This document shows positions 12,143-18,863 of a stretch of 18,863 bases of DNA, in pieces (position 1 is the first letter of the stretch; each line of letters starts with the position of its first letter). The stretch is taken from contig JAHIEN010000061.1 in assembly GCA_018901615.1 (NCBI GenBank), forward strand, positions 1 to 18,863, given 5' to 3'. This DNA is from Candidatus Omnitrophota bacterium. GTDB lineage: Bacteria; Omnitrophota; Gorgyraeia; Gorgyraeales; Gorgyraeaceae. The notes under the pieces are model-generated. The model was not told the DNA's origin. It saw nothing but the letters and a program-made list of their open reading frames with translations, and did no database searches. The position numbers and the translations under genes were made by a program.

Positions 12143-13969
12143 CGGGAATGTTAGATAGGCCTTGATCACTAAAGTAAAGTGATCGGCGTAGGTCTTTGCT
12201 TTTTTGTCTCCTACCCCGAATACTGTGGCAAACTGTTCTTTTGTGGTGGGTCTGATCGCGGCCATATCTTTCAAGGATTTGTCGCCAAAGATTATAAACG
12301 CCGGGACACCCTGCCTCATGGCAAGTTCCGCCCTTTTCTCGCGCAAGAGTTGAAAGAGGTCATGGTCTATGCCCTGCCATTCTTTTTCTTTAAGCTCTCT
12401 GCTCTTTTTCGCGATCTCTTTCTTCTTCTGGGCCATAAGTGGTTTTACAAGCACGGGCTTTATATCCCCCCTCAAGACCTTTATTCCGGATTCTGTCAGT
12501 GAAAGCGTAGAGTATTCTCCCTCTCTCACAAGAAAATCCTGGCCTATCATTTGATCTATCATGTAACGTATAAATTCGAGCGATTGACCTGCCATTGCGC
12601 CGAACCTGGAAAGATTATGATGCCCCCTTTTTTCTATGTTATCGCTTAGATGCCCCTTTAGTATGTTGGCTATGTGGCCTGCTCCAAAACCGAAAGAGAT
12701 ATCCTGAGTAGCCTCGTACACGGAAAATAATATATCCTGACCTATCTTTAACGGGTCATCTACCATATCAAATTCACCCAGGCAATAATCGCATGCCTCG
12801 CATGAATCTTTTTCATATACCTGATTGAAATAGTCAGCGATCCCGTTGTGCCTGCACTGGGGCTTTGAACAAAAGTGGTAGATCGTATTAAGTTTCGCGA
12901 TAAGGGTGTCCTGATTTGAAGACTTCTCTGAAAGGAATTTCCAGACGCGGTAGTCATTGCCCCCAAAAAACATGTAGCAATAGGACGCCAGGCCGTCTCG
13001 TCCGGCGCGGCCTGTTTCCTGGTGATAATACTCCAGGCTCTTGGGCATGGCGGCATGTATGATAAAACGTATATTTGAACGGTCAATGCCCATACCAAAA
13101 GCGACCGTGGCCACTATTATATCGATCTCCTCGCTGACAAACTTATCCTGATTCTCATGGCGCGTCTCATCCGTAAGTCCGGCGTGATAAGGTAAGTTTT
13201 TAAATCCAAGCTTATTGAGTTTTTCTGATATTGTATCTACGTCGTCCCTGCGCAGGCAATATATAATACCTGGTTCGTCAGCGTGTTTTTTCAATGTATC
13301 TGTGATCTGCTTTATGATACTGGTGCGTGGCACCATTCTGTAGGTGAGATTAGGGCGGTCTACAGGGGCGATGTGTATACTGGCGTTATCGAAGCTGAGC
13401 TGGGCCACGATATCATCCCTCACCTCTTTTGTGGCAGTGGCGGTAAACGCGTGAACGCTTATATAAGGGAATATTTTTTTAATGACCTTGAGATTGCGGT
13501 AATCCGCCCTGAAATCATGTCCCCAGTGGCTTATGCAGTGCGCCTCGTCTATTACAAAAAACGCTATCGGGATAGAGCTTAAAAGCTCTATAGTCCCCTC
13601 GCCCTGCAGTCTCTCAGGCGAGATATACAGGAGTTTTATTTTTTGTTCGGAAATACGCTCTATTATCTTTCTTTGCTCTTTCGGTGACAGGCTGGAATTC
13701 AGGTATTCCGCGGCTATACCCATGTCTTTCAGCGCGTCCACCTGGTCTTTCATCAGGGATATGAGAGGCGATATGACAACTGCCATGCCGTCTTTAATAA
13801 GCGCGGGCAATTGAAAACAGAGGGATTTTCCGCCTCCTGTGGGCAGGATTGTAAGGCTTTCTTTGTCCTCCATGATAGAGTGGATGATCTCTTCCTGCAT
13901 GGGCCGGAAAGAAACATAGCCCCAGTACTGCTTTAATATGTCCAGCATTTGTTCAGAGGTATATTGCAT
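12137..13969 (-). CDS. recQ: ATP-dependent DNA helicase RecQ (610 aa)
   Basis: A complete superfamily 2 3'-5' helicase that unwinds recombination and replication intermediates. Motifs: Walker A TGGGKS (44-49), DEAH (141-144), the aromatic-rich loop CISHWGHDFRADYRNL, TATAT (motif III), GFKNLPYHAGL, ATVAFGMGIDRSNIRFIIHA and QETGRAGRDG. The RQC region has a zinc site in KPQCRHNGIADYF and SCEACDYC, then a winged helix. The C-terminal HRDC domain (about 530-605) carries VPAFIIFGDKSL. I chose ATG 13969; an in-frame TTG at 13993 falls between the -35 and -10 boxes. No Shine-Dalgarno is present, so the mRNA may be leaderless. Confidence 0.95.
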   Translation of the reverse strand: MQYTSEQMLDILKQYWGYVSFRPMQEEIIHSIMEDKESLTILPTGGGKSLCFQLPALIKDGMAVVISPLISLMKDQVDALKDMGIAAEYLNSSLSPKEQRKIIERISEQKIKLLYISPERLQGEGTIELLSSIPIAFFVIDEAHCISHWGHDFRADYRNLKVIKKIFPYISVHAFTATATKEVRDDIVAQLSFDNASIHIAPVDRPNLTYRMVPRTSIIKQITDTLKKHADEPGIIYCLRRDDVDTISEKLNKLGFKNLPYHAGLTDETRHENQDKFVSEEIDIIVATVAFGMGIDRSNIRFIIHAAMPKSLEYYHQETGRAGRDGLASYCYMFFGGNDYRVWKFLSEKSSNQDTLIAKLNTIYHFCSKPQCRHNGIADYFNQVYEKDSCEACDYCLGEFDMVDDPLKIGQDILFSVYEATQDISFGFGAGHIANILKGHLSDNIEKRGHHNLSRFGAMAGQSLEFIRYMIDQMIGQDFLVREGEYSTLSLTESGIKVLRGDIKPVLVKPLMAQKKKEIAKKSRELKEKEWQGIDHDLFQLLREKRAELAMRQGVPAFIIFGDKSLKDMAAIRPTTKEQFATVFGVGDKKAKTYADHFTLVIKAYLTFPA

Positions 13970-13975
13970 CGCTAT

Positions 13976-14003
13976 ATTATAAAGGAAAACCAAGACAGGT
14001 CAA
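13976..14003 (-). promoter_or_regulatory. recQ promoter, predicted leaderless start
   Basis: TTGACC (13998-14003), a 16-bp spacer and a perfect TATAAT (13976-13981) lie directly before recQ. Only six bases separate the -10 box from the ATG, so the expected +1 is the A of the start codon. Confidence 0.7.
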
Positions 14004-14016
14004 TATCTTTCCATGC

Positions 14017-15336
14017 TTAAGGTATGTCTTTCAGGAGCAGATTTTCTGGTGATTTTTCGATGAGCCTGCCAAGGTCTCTGACGCTTTCTGTGATCCTGTC
14101 AAAGCTGGCAGTCTTTCTGATAGGGACATCGTCGTTGCCTCTGTGCTCCAAGGCGTCGATTACATATTTCACGGTCAATAGATTTATATCCCTGCCGGGC
14201 TGGTATGTGACTACCTTATCGTTGTCCTTTACCTCAGTGACAAGCCCTGCCTCCGCAAGATTAAACAATATGTCCCTGGCAAGCCTGATAGGGATCTCAA
14301 GTTCCGCGGAAATTTCAACCCCGCTCCATAGCCTTTCGCCCCTGGAAAAATTCTTTACAAGCAGGTGCATGATATTCAGGGTAAGGAGCTTCTTGAAAGA
14401 TTGACTGATAAGCAGGCTGTCAGGCTCAAATTCATATGTGTCAACGTTCTGGTGGGCAAAAGATATCTCAGCGCCAAAAAGAACCACGATCCAGCTCACC
14501 TGAAGCCACACAAGAAATAATGGTAACGCGGCAAAGCTACCGTAGATGGCATTGTACCTGCTGGCGCCTATCTGGAATGTTATATATGCCCACTGCACCA
14601 GCTGGTAAGCAGTGCCTGCTATGACGCCTGCTATGACGCCTGATCTAATATTGACCTTAGTGTTAGGCATAAAGACATATATAAAGCTGAACAACGCCCA
14701 TATTACGCAGTACGGCAGGAATTTCAATGACAGGTATATCGTAGGCGCGATTACCCCCAGTATTTCAATCTTGTCGACTATGATCTTTGCATGTCCGGCA
14801 ATCGCCACAGTGACGCTAGAGGCCATTATAAAGAGTATCGGGCATATGAGCATCATAGAGAGGTAATCGCTGAACTTACGGCCGAAATTACGAGCCTTTT
14901 TCACTCCCCAGATATCATTAAAAGACTTTTCTATATTACTTAGAACATTTATAACTGCCCAGAACAGGATCGCAACGCCTATCCCGGCTATCATCCCGCC
15001 CTTTGTATTTTCGAGGAGGGATTTTGAAAAATTTATTATCTGCCCCATGACCTCTGTCTGGCCTGGGAATTTGTCAATAAGCTGGTGTTCGAGAAGTTTC
15101 TCTAATCCAAAACCCTTGGCTATGCCAAATGCCATAGCCGCGACAGGCACTATGGAAAGAAGCGAATAAAAGGTCAGGGCCGATGCCCTGAGCTGGCATT
15201 TGTCTTCATTGAAACCGCGGATCACAAGCAGGGCTATCCTGAAGTGCTTTATCAAAAAAGACCTGCTCCTTGATAACTTATGTAGCTGTATCCGCCATAT
15301 CTCAACTGTGATAAAATGCATTATTCTGGATATCAT
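14017..15336 (-). CDS. YihY/BrkB family membrane protein with C-terminal winged helix (439 aa)
   Basis: Residues about 40-305 match the YihY/BrkB (formerly RNase BN) family. It opens with the typical LRASALTFYSLLSIVPVAAMAFGIAKGFG and contains VLSNIEKSFNDIWGVKKAR, NTKVNIRSGVIAGVIAG and the conserved SRYNAIYGSFAALPLFLVWLQVSW segment. About six transmembrane helices are visible. A cytoplasmic tail from about 310 looks like a winged helix (ISAELEIPIRLARDILFNLAEAGLV), an extension also found in other YihY proteins. The family's function is not settled. The start overlaps the upstream stop in ATGA, so the two are coupled. Confidence 0.85.
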   Translation of the reverse strand: MISRIMHFITVEIWRIQLHKLSRSRSFLIKHFRIALLVIRGFNEDKCQLRASALTFYSLLSIVPVAAMAFGIAKGFGLEKLLEHQLIDKFPGQTEVMGQIINFSKSLLENTKGGMIAGIGVAILFWAVINVLSNIEKSFNDIWGVKKARNFGRKFSDYLSMMLICPILFIMASSVTVAIAGHAKIIVDKIEILGVIAPTIYLSLKFLPYCVIWALFSFIYVFMPNTKVNIRSGVIAGVIAGTAYQLVQWAYITFQIGASRYNAIYGSFAALPLFLVWLQVSWIVVLFGAEISFAHQNVDTYEFEPDSLLISQSFKKLLTLNIMHLLVKNFSRGERLWSGVEISAELEIPIRLARDILFNLAEAGLVTEVKDNDKVVTYQPGRDINLLTVKYVIDALEHRGNDDVPIRKTASFDRITESVRDLGRLIEKSPENLLLKDIP

Positions 15337-15860
15337 CTTTTATCCTTTTTTTTGCCGTCCTTCCCTACTGATATCCTGCCAAGGTCTATGCCCAGGTCCT
15401 GCTCCCTGAGGCTCCTCATGTCAGCTGCCGCGCCTCTTACCTCATCCAGCTTGAGATCCAGGTCCTGAATGGTCATCTTAAATCCTATTACGTCATCCTG
15501 AAGATTCTCTACCATATAAGTAAGCTTGTCTATCTTCAACCCCTCTATCTCGCCCTTCAGATCAGCCAGAGACTGCCTGTATCTCCTCTCCCAGCTTTTC
15601 AGGTCTTCCTTTGTCTTTTCGATAGAAGCCAGGAATTTCGCGCGCTCCATCCTGTTTTCGTCCATAGCATTTTCTAACCTGATGTAAAAATTCTTCATGT
15701 CATCCTGGATCTTTCCGTATTTCTGCTCTGTCTGTTTTTCCATGTCAGATGTTTTTTGTTTATATTCCTTGTAAACAAAATATCCAACCCCATAGCCGCC
15801 GACCATAGAAACCAATAAAATCACTATTAAAAATCTTGTAATAGTATGCCCCTGTTTCAT
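15333..15860 (-). CDS. Membrane-anchored coiled-coil protein (175 aa)
   Basis: One N-terminal membrane helix (FLIVILLVSMVGGYGVGYFVY, about 10-30) is followed by about 120 residues of heptad-like coiled coil (KQKTSDMEKQTEQKYGKI onward) and a lysine-rich end. The start ATG 15860 has AGGAG and overlaps the preceding stop (TGATG). An earlier in-frame start at 15995 lies inside the upstream gene and is not needed. I recognise no family. It may organise a membrane complex with the YihY protein encoded next. Confidence 0.75.
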   Translation of the reverse strand: MKQGHTITRFLIVILLVSMVGGYGVGYFVYKEYKQKTSDMEKQTEQKYGKIQDDMKNFYIRLENAMDENRMERAKFLASIEKTKEDLKSWERRYRQSLADLKGEIEGLKIDKLTYMVENLQDDVIGFKMTIQDLDLKLDEVRGAAADMRSLREQDLGIDLGRISVGKDGKKKDKR

Positions 15861-16141
15861 CAAACTCTCCTTATATAAGCGCACCTGGCGCGGCCCCACC
15901 ATGTCTTGTGCAGCACATTGTGTATCGGAACGCACAGAACAGGCTCTCCTTTGATTGTCTTTCTCAGGCCAAAGCGCTGCTCGTATATATCGCACGCATA
16001 GAGCCCATCAGGAGTTTTCTCCAGGTGTTCGCATGGATCGCCATCCAGCATGCCGCAGCACGCGCCGCACCTATTACATAGGGCCTCGTGCTCTTGGTAT
16101 TTCTTAAACAGTGTCTCGCTATAACGCTCTTCATCTGTCAT
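15860..16141 (-). CDS. YkgJ/UPF0153-type Cys-cluster protein (93 aa)
   Basis: The motif CNRCGACCG (C-x2-C-x2-CC, residues 22-29), followed by DPCEHLE, ACDIYEQRFG and VLCVPI, is the signature of the YkgJ/UPF0153 zinc- or iron-chelating domain. The cysteines are thought to bind a metal or Fe-S cluster. The biochemical role is unknown. It is the first gene of the operon with the coiled-coil and YihY proteins. The site before ATG 16141 is weak (TGAGAT). Confidence 0.85.
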   Translation of the reverse strand: MTDEERYSETLFKKYQEHEALCNRCGACCGMLDGDPCEHLEKTPDGLYACDIYEQRFGLRKTIKGEPVLCVPIHNVLHKTWWGRARCAYIRRV

Positions 16142-16169
16142 ATCTCAGGCCCGCCAAGGCAATGTATAG

Positions 16170-16198
16170 ATTATAAATTACTAAGTCCGATTATTCAA
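16170..16198 (-). promoter_or_regulatory. Promoter of the YkgJ/coiled-coil/YihY operon
   Basis: TTGAAT (16193-16198) and a perfect TATAAT (16170-16175) lie 17 bp apart, about 29 bp before the ATG. Confidence 0.75.
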
Positions 16199-16218
16199 CA
16201 CCTTTCTGACTTATTTAA

Positions 16219-16258
16219 TAAAAAAGCCCGGTCATTATAAATGGCCGGGATTTTTATT
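16219..16258. terminator. Bidirectional rho-independent terminator
   Basis: CCCGGTCAT and ATGGCCGGG pair as a 9-bp stem (one G-T) with a 5-nt loop at about 16228-16250. AAAAAAG precedes it and TTTTTATTT follows it. On the minus strand it would end transcripts from the PilZ gene before the next promoter. Confidence 0.85.
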
Positions 16259-16274
16259 TATTGATATTGTTAAG

Positions 16275-16305
16275 ATCCTTCGTCCGCCTGAGGCGGACTC
16301 AGGAT
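16275..16305. repeat. REP-like palindrome (CTTCGTCCGCC type)
   Basis: GTCCGCC (16282-16288) and GGCGGAC (16292-16298) form a perfect hairpin with a 3-nt loop, enclosed by ATCCT/AGGAT (16275-16279 and 16301-16305). It looks like one of the short GC-rich palindromes scattered between genes of many bacteria. Confidence 0.6.
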
Positions 16306-16311
16306 AAATTC

Positions 16312-16353
16312 GCACGATAACTTATGCTCCTTTTAGTCGCGTAAGTTATGTGC
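16312..16353. repeat. Long hairpin directly after the PilZ gene
   Basis: GCAC-G-ATAACTTATGC (16312-16327) pairs with GCGTAAGTTAT-GTGC (16339-16353): an 11-bp stem (one G-T) plus 4 bp across a single bulge, with an 11-nt loop. It starts 4 bp past the PilZ stop codon. Confidence 0.55.
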
Positions 16354-16357
16354 TCAT

Positions 16358-16729
16358 TTAATTTACCGCCGCGTTAAAAAAATGGTGTTTGTAGCCTCCT
16401 AGTTCTTTTATCAACTCACCTATATACACAAAATTCAAACCTAAAAATTTTATACCAGCCTCAAAACACCTTTTACTTCTATCTGCTGTCCTCGTTATCC
16501 AGATTACCTCCCCTCGGCATCTTGCGCTGACATTCGAATTCATCTTGTATATCTCAAGCTCTAACACAGTGCCTGGCTCCAGCTTTCTGAATAGCGACAT
16601 CCTGATTCCTCCGCCGCTAATATTTTTAGTAGTAGCATAGTGTTCTACAGTGCTTCCTTCCGGGCAATATTTCACTGCCACAATACCATCTATCCGGTCA
16701 AACATTCGCCTATCCACATCACTCTGCAT
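16358..16729 (-). CDS. PilZ-domain protein (123 aa)
   Basis: A single PilZ domain, the c-di-GMP receptor fold. RRMFDRI near the N-terminus fits the arginine-rich motif (RxxxR) and NISGGGIRM fits the second motif ([D/N]xSxxG), so ligand binding is plausible. With no other domain it would act by contacting a partner such as a motility or export component. I chose ATG 16729 since GAGG lies 6 nt upstream; the in-frame GTG at 16741 overlaps that site. It has its own promoter and terminator. Confidence 0.85.
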   Translation of the reverse strand: MQSDVDRRMFDRIDGIVAVKYCPEGSTVEHYATTKNISGGGIRMSLFRKLEPGTVLELEIYKMNSNVSARCRGEVIWITRTADRSKRCFEAGIKFLGLNFVYIGELIKELGGYKHHFFNAAVN

Positions 16730-16752
16730 GCTTAACCTCACTATCTACTAAA

Positions 16753-16781
16753 AGTATACCACAGAAAAGGCTTACTTTCAA
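16753..16781 (-). promoter_or_regulatory. PilZ gene promoter
   Basis: TTGAAA (16776-16781), a 17-bp spacer and TATACT (16753-16758) lie just upstream of the PilZ gene, giving a leader of about 18 nt. Confidence 0.75.
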
Positions 16782-16848
16782 ACAAGGCGGGCAGATTCTT
16801 TTTTTCATACTTTATAATCTTTTGTAAAGGCCTATCAGCTCGGTATTA

Positions 16849-17178
16849 TCAAGGATATGGCCTTCCATACGTCTCTTTTTCTATCCAGTCCATGTAAGGC
16901 CTGTGACCACCTATTACAGGGACCGCGATTATCTCAGGGCACTCATAAGAATGTATTGAACTGACAAGCTTGATGACTTTATTTAATAAGGTCTTTTTAG
17001 TTTTCACTACAATAAGACATTCTTTTGCCTTTTGTTTTTTGCCCTGCCACCAGAAATATGATTCTATGTCTTTTATCAAGTTAGCGCAGGCCACAAGCCG
17101 ATTTTTAAGCAAAATACCCGCGATCTTTTTAGCTTCTTTTTTATCCGCGGCTGTAATAAATATGATGATGCCTTGCAT
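16849..17178 (-). CDS. cutA: CutA1 divalent-cation tolerance protein (109 aa)
   Basis: Standard-length CutA1: ITAADKKEAKKIAGILLKNRLVACANLI, SYFWWQGKKQKAKECLIVVKTK and IHSYECPEIIAVPVIGG ... YMDWI are the conserved blocks. The protein forms a very stable trimer related to PII in fold. It was named for copper tolerance in E. coli, but its role is debated. The start is one base past the AsmA-like gene stop (17180), so they form an operon. Confidence 0.92.
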   Translation of the reverse strand: MQGIIIFITAADKKEAKKIAGILLKNRLVACANLIKDIESYFWWQGKKQKAKECLIVVKTKKTLLNKVIKLVSSIHSYECPEIIAVPVIGGHRPYMDWIEKETYGRPYP

Positions 17179-17179
17179 G

Positions 17180-18863
17180 TTATTTTTTAGGGGAATTTAT
17201 AATATCGAATATGGTTCTTATAATGGCCTCTTCCGGCCTTATCTCTTTCTGTTGTCCTGATTCATCAGATGGCGGAGCGCCGCCTGAATCCTCTCTTTGA
17301 GTCTGGGTTTCCTGCTTAGTCTCAGCGGATCCTGATTTTTTAAAGAGGCTTTCGAGGAGTTCCTGGCCTTTTGAAACAGCTAACTTCTGTATTACATAAT
17401 CCAGGTCTGGCCTGACAGAAATACCGGGCAATTTTCCTCCGATATCTACAGGCATTGTTATCATGCCCTGTGAGTTTTGCAGATAGGCAAGTTCCCTGAC
17501 AGCTCCAACAAAGGCCTCTGAAAGATCTTTTGGAATAAAAATATCCGAGTGAATCGCTATGTCTCTGTTCAGGCCCAAATAACCGCTCCCCAAAAGATAA
17601 AAAGCATCTGATTCTATGCGGGCCTTTTGAAATATGAACCTGCCGTCCTGGACATTGAAGTCGAGTTTTATCGGTTTAAAAGCCGTGTCTTTCTGTTTCA
17701 GCAGTTCTTTATAGCTGTCAGGCAGTTTTTCCTTTAACTTGGCCACAAGACCAGGCAGCATATTAAGTTTGTCTAGCGCCACTGTAAGGACATTCATATC
17801 TTTCAACATTGCTTTGCTTAAATCAATAGTACCGTCCGCTGCCAGAGTACTAAGCATAGCCTCGCCTGTGAAACCTTTGGTTTTGGAATGCGCTATTAAG
17901 CCGAATATACCTTCAAACCCTGGCCTCCCTGGGACAGGATCAGGCAAAAATTTCGCCACGTCTATATCCTTTAATGTAATATCAATATCCGCCCGCTGGC
18001 CAGATACTATATCCTCTATCGCGCCTTTTGCTGAAAAAGAACCTTTACTAAGCAAACCTGTAAGTTTTTGAATTAACAGATCTCCGGCCTTTGACTCAAC
18101 CTTCAAGTCTATTGACTTCAAGGTTTCTGTTATTGGAAGGATGGTTACCGAGCCATCTGACAATGTTAATAGCGCGTTAAAATCGTAGATCTCTTTTGGA
18201 TCAAGATCGAGTTTCGCGGAGCTGATGACAAGATCACCTGCTATTTCTTCGTCAATATACTGACGCGCGATATCTGCCAGCCCAAAGGCTGTCAGGGCCT
18301 CCATTACATTTAATTTGCCAAGGTTAGCCGTTAATTCTAAATTTTTAAGATAGGGTTTGCCCGAGGTCATCTCTGGATATATTGTCGCTCTGATGCCTAT
18401 ATTCTCAACCCCCCTGCCAAATGCCGAGAGCCTTGCTTCAATGCCGGCAGGTCCGTACAATGAGACATTTTTTATAACAGCTTCTATGATCTCTATCTTG
18501 AGATCTATTGGAAGCCGTGATCTTCGATCTATATATCTAACGCTGGAATCTTCTATGGATATTGATTCTGCCAGAAATTTCAGGGCGCCCGCGGCCGCGA
18601 CCCCGGTATCTATGTTAGCGGGTTGGCCGCCTTTGGCCTGAGACAAGGTTATCAATGAATCTTTATCAATGACTATCTCAAGCCCTCTCAACTTGAGTCT
18701 CTCTACCTCTATGTCTTTTTTCAGGAGGGGCATCAGCTTGAGGCTCGCGTCTATTGAACCCGCGCTCAGAATAATATTGTCCCAAGATTCACCCTTGTCT
18801 TTTATCGCTAGACCATCGAGCCTGAAAGCCAGGCCCGGAAAAACATTCAGAGATATATTTCCT
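17180..18863 (-). CDS. AsmA-like envelope protein, C-terminal part (N-terminus outside window)
   Basis: The frame runs open to the right edge, so the start lies beyond the window; 561 residues are visible. It begins with ISLNVFPGLAFRLDGLAI and SWDNIILSAGSIDASLKLMPLLKKDIEVERLKLRGLEIVI, the classic AsmA-type repeat in which each block adds a beta layer. Further blocks run through SIDLKVESKAGDLLIQKLTGLLSKGSFSAKGAI to the AsmA C-terminal region DGRFIFQKARIESDAFYLLGSGYLGLNRDI. The last 60 residues are low-complexity and charged. Proteins of this family bridge or span the periplasm and are implicated in lipid transport to the outer membrane, which suggests a two-membrane cell. Confidence 0.85.
   Translation of the reverse strand, partial: GNISLNVFPGLAFRLDGLAIKDKGESWDNIILSAGSIDASLKLMPLLKKDIEVERLKLRGLEIVIDKDSLITLSQAKGGQPANIDTGVAAAGALKFLAESISIEDSSVRYIDRRSRLPIDLKIEIIEAVIKNVSLYGPAGIEARLSAFGRGVENIGIRATIYPEMTSGKPYLKNLELTANLGKLNVMEALTAFGLADIARQYIDEEIAGDLVISSAKLDLDPKEIYDFNALLTLSDGSVTILPITETLKSIDLKVESKAGDLLIQKLTGLLSKGSFSAKGAIEDIVSGQRADIDITLKDIDVAKFLPDPVPGRPGFEGIFGLIAHSKTKGFTGEAMLSTLAADGTIDLSKAMLKDMNVLTVALDKLNMLPGLVAKLKEKLPDSYKELLKQKDTAFKPIKLDFNVQDGRFIFQKARIESDAFYLLGSGYLGLNRDIAIHSDIFIPKDLSEAFVGAVRELAYLQNSQGMITMPVDIGGKLPGISVRPDLDYVIQKLAVSKGQELLESLFKKSGSAETKQETQTQREDSGGAPPSDESGQQKEIRPEEAIIRTIFDIINSPKK

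Noticed and set aside
12179..13814. Several plus-strand open frames of 60-107 codons opposite recQ.
   Set aside because: They lie antisense to a complete RecQ with all motifs and give Cys/Phe-rich shadow translations.
15861..15995. Longer start of the coiled-coil protein at 15995.
   Set aside because: It would overlap the whole 3' half of the YkgJ-type gene; ATG 15860 has a good ribosome site and places the membrane anchor at the N-terminus.

Overview
All convincing genes in this window lie on the minus strand, apart from a possible 31-codon 3' end at the left edge. The base composition is moderately AT-rich. The gene mix (DUF1844, half-size UPF0718 permease, secreted SagB-like nitroreductase, many small secreted proteins, REP-like intergenic repeats) suggests an uncultured Gram-negative-type bacterium. 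Omnitrophota or a similar candidate phylum would fit, but that is an impression rather than a demonstration. Promoters are sigma-70-like and often close to consensus.

Reading in the direction of transcription (right to left): (1) 18863-16849 holds the C-terminal part of an AsmA-like envelope protein and cutA. (2) 16729-16358 is a stand-alone PilZ gene with its own promoter, a long 3' hairpin, a REP-like repeat and a bidirectional terminator. (3) 16141-14017 is an operon of a YkgJ-type Cys-cluster protein, a membrane-anchored coiled-coil protein and a YihY/BrkB membrane protein, with a TTGAAT-17-TATAAT promoter. recQ follows on its own promoter and appears to give a leaderless mRNA. (4) 12060-10789 holds a HEPN/MNT toxin-antitoxin pair (winged-helix nucleotidyltransferase plus HEPN) with a palindromic operator on its promoter. 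It lies next to a tRNA-Leu-like 3' half and is bracketed by a 9-bp direct repeat. (5) 10663-8733 holds a 12-codon leader ORF translationally coupled to a zinc-ribbon membrane protein, then a lipoprotein with a retropepsin-like domain and a tRNA-dihydrouridine synthase. (6) 8629-6996 holds a small Cys-rich membrane protein, an AbrB/MazE-type antitoxin with a two-site operator and a frameshifted RelE/ParE-like toxin. After these comes a cold-shock gene with a perfect promoter and a terminator inside its leader.

(7) 6836-632 is a tightly packed directon: tandem ACT protein, exported nitroreductase, half-size permease, ArfB-like rescue factor, YjbQ, DUF1844, DUF296/PPC, then four exported proteins. 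Two of the exported proteins are paralogues (TPR plus a beta-rich C-terminal domain), and one of the pair carries an in-frame amber codon. (8) 631-95 is non-coding and rich in hairpins and REP-like repeats.

I found no CRISPR array, complete RNA gene, prophage or classical defence island. The points most worth checking are regulatory or degenerative: the amber-interrupted paralogue, the toxin that needs a -1 shift, the attenuator-like cold-shock leader, the leaderless recQ, the operator-controlled HEPN/MNT cassette beside a tRNA remnant, and the coupled mini-ORF.
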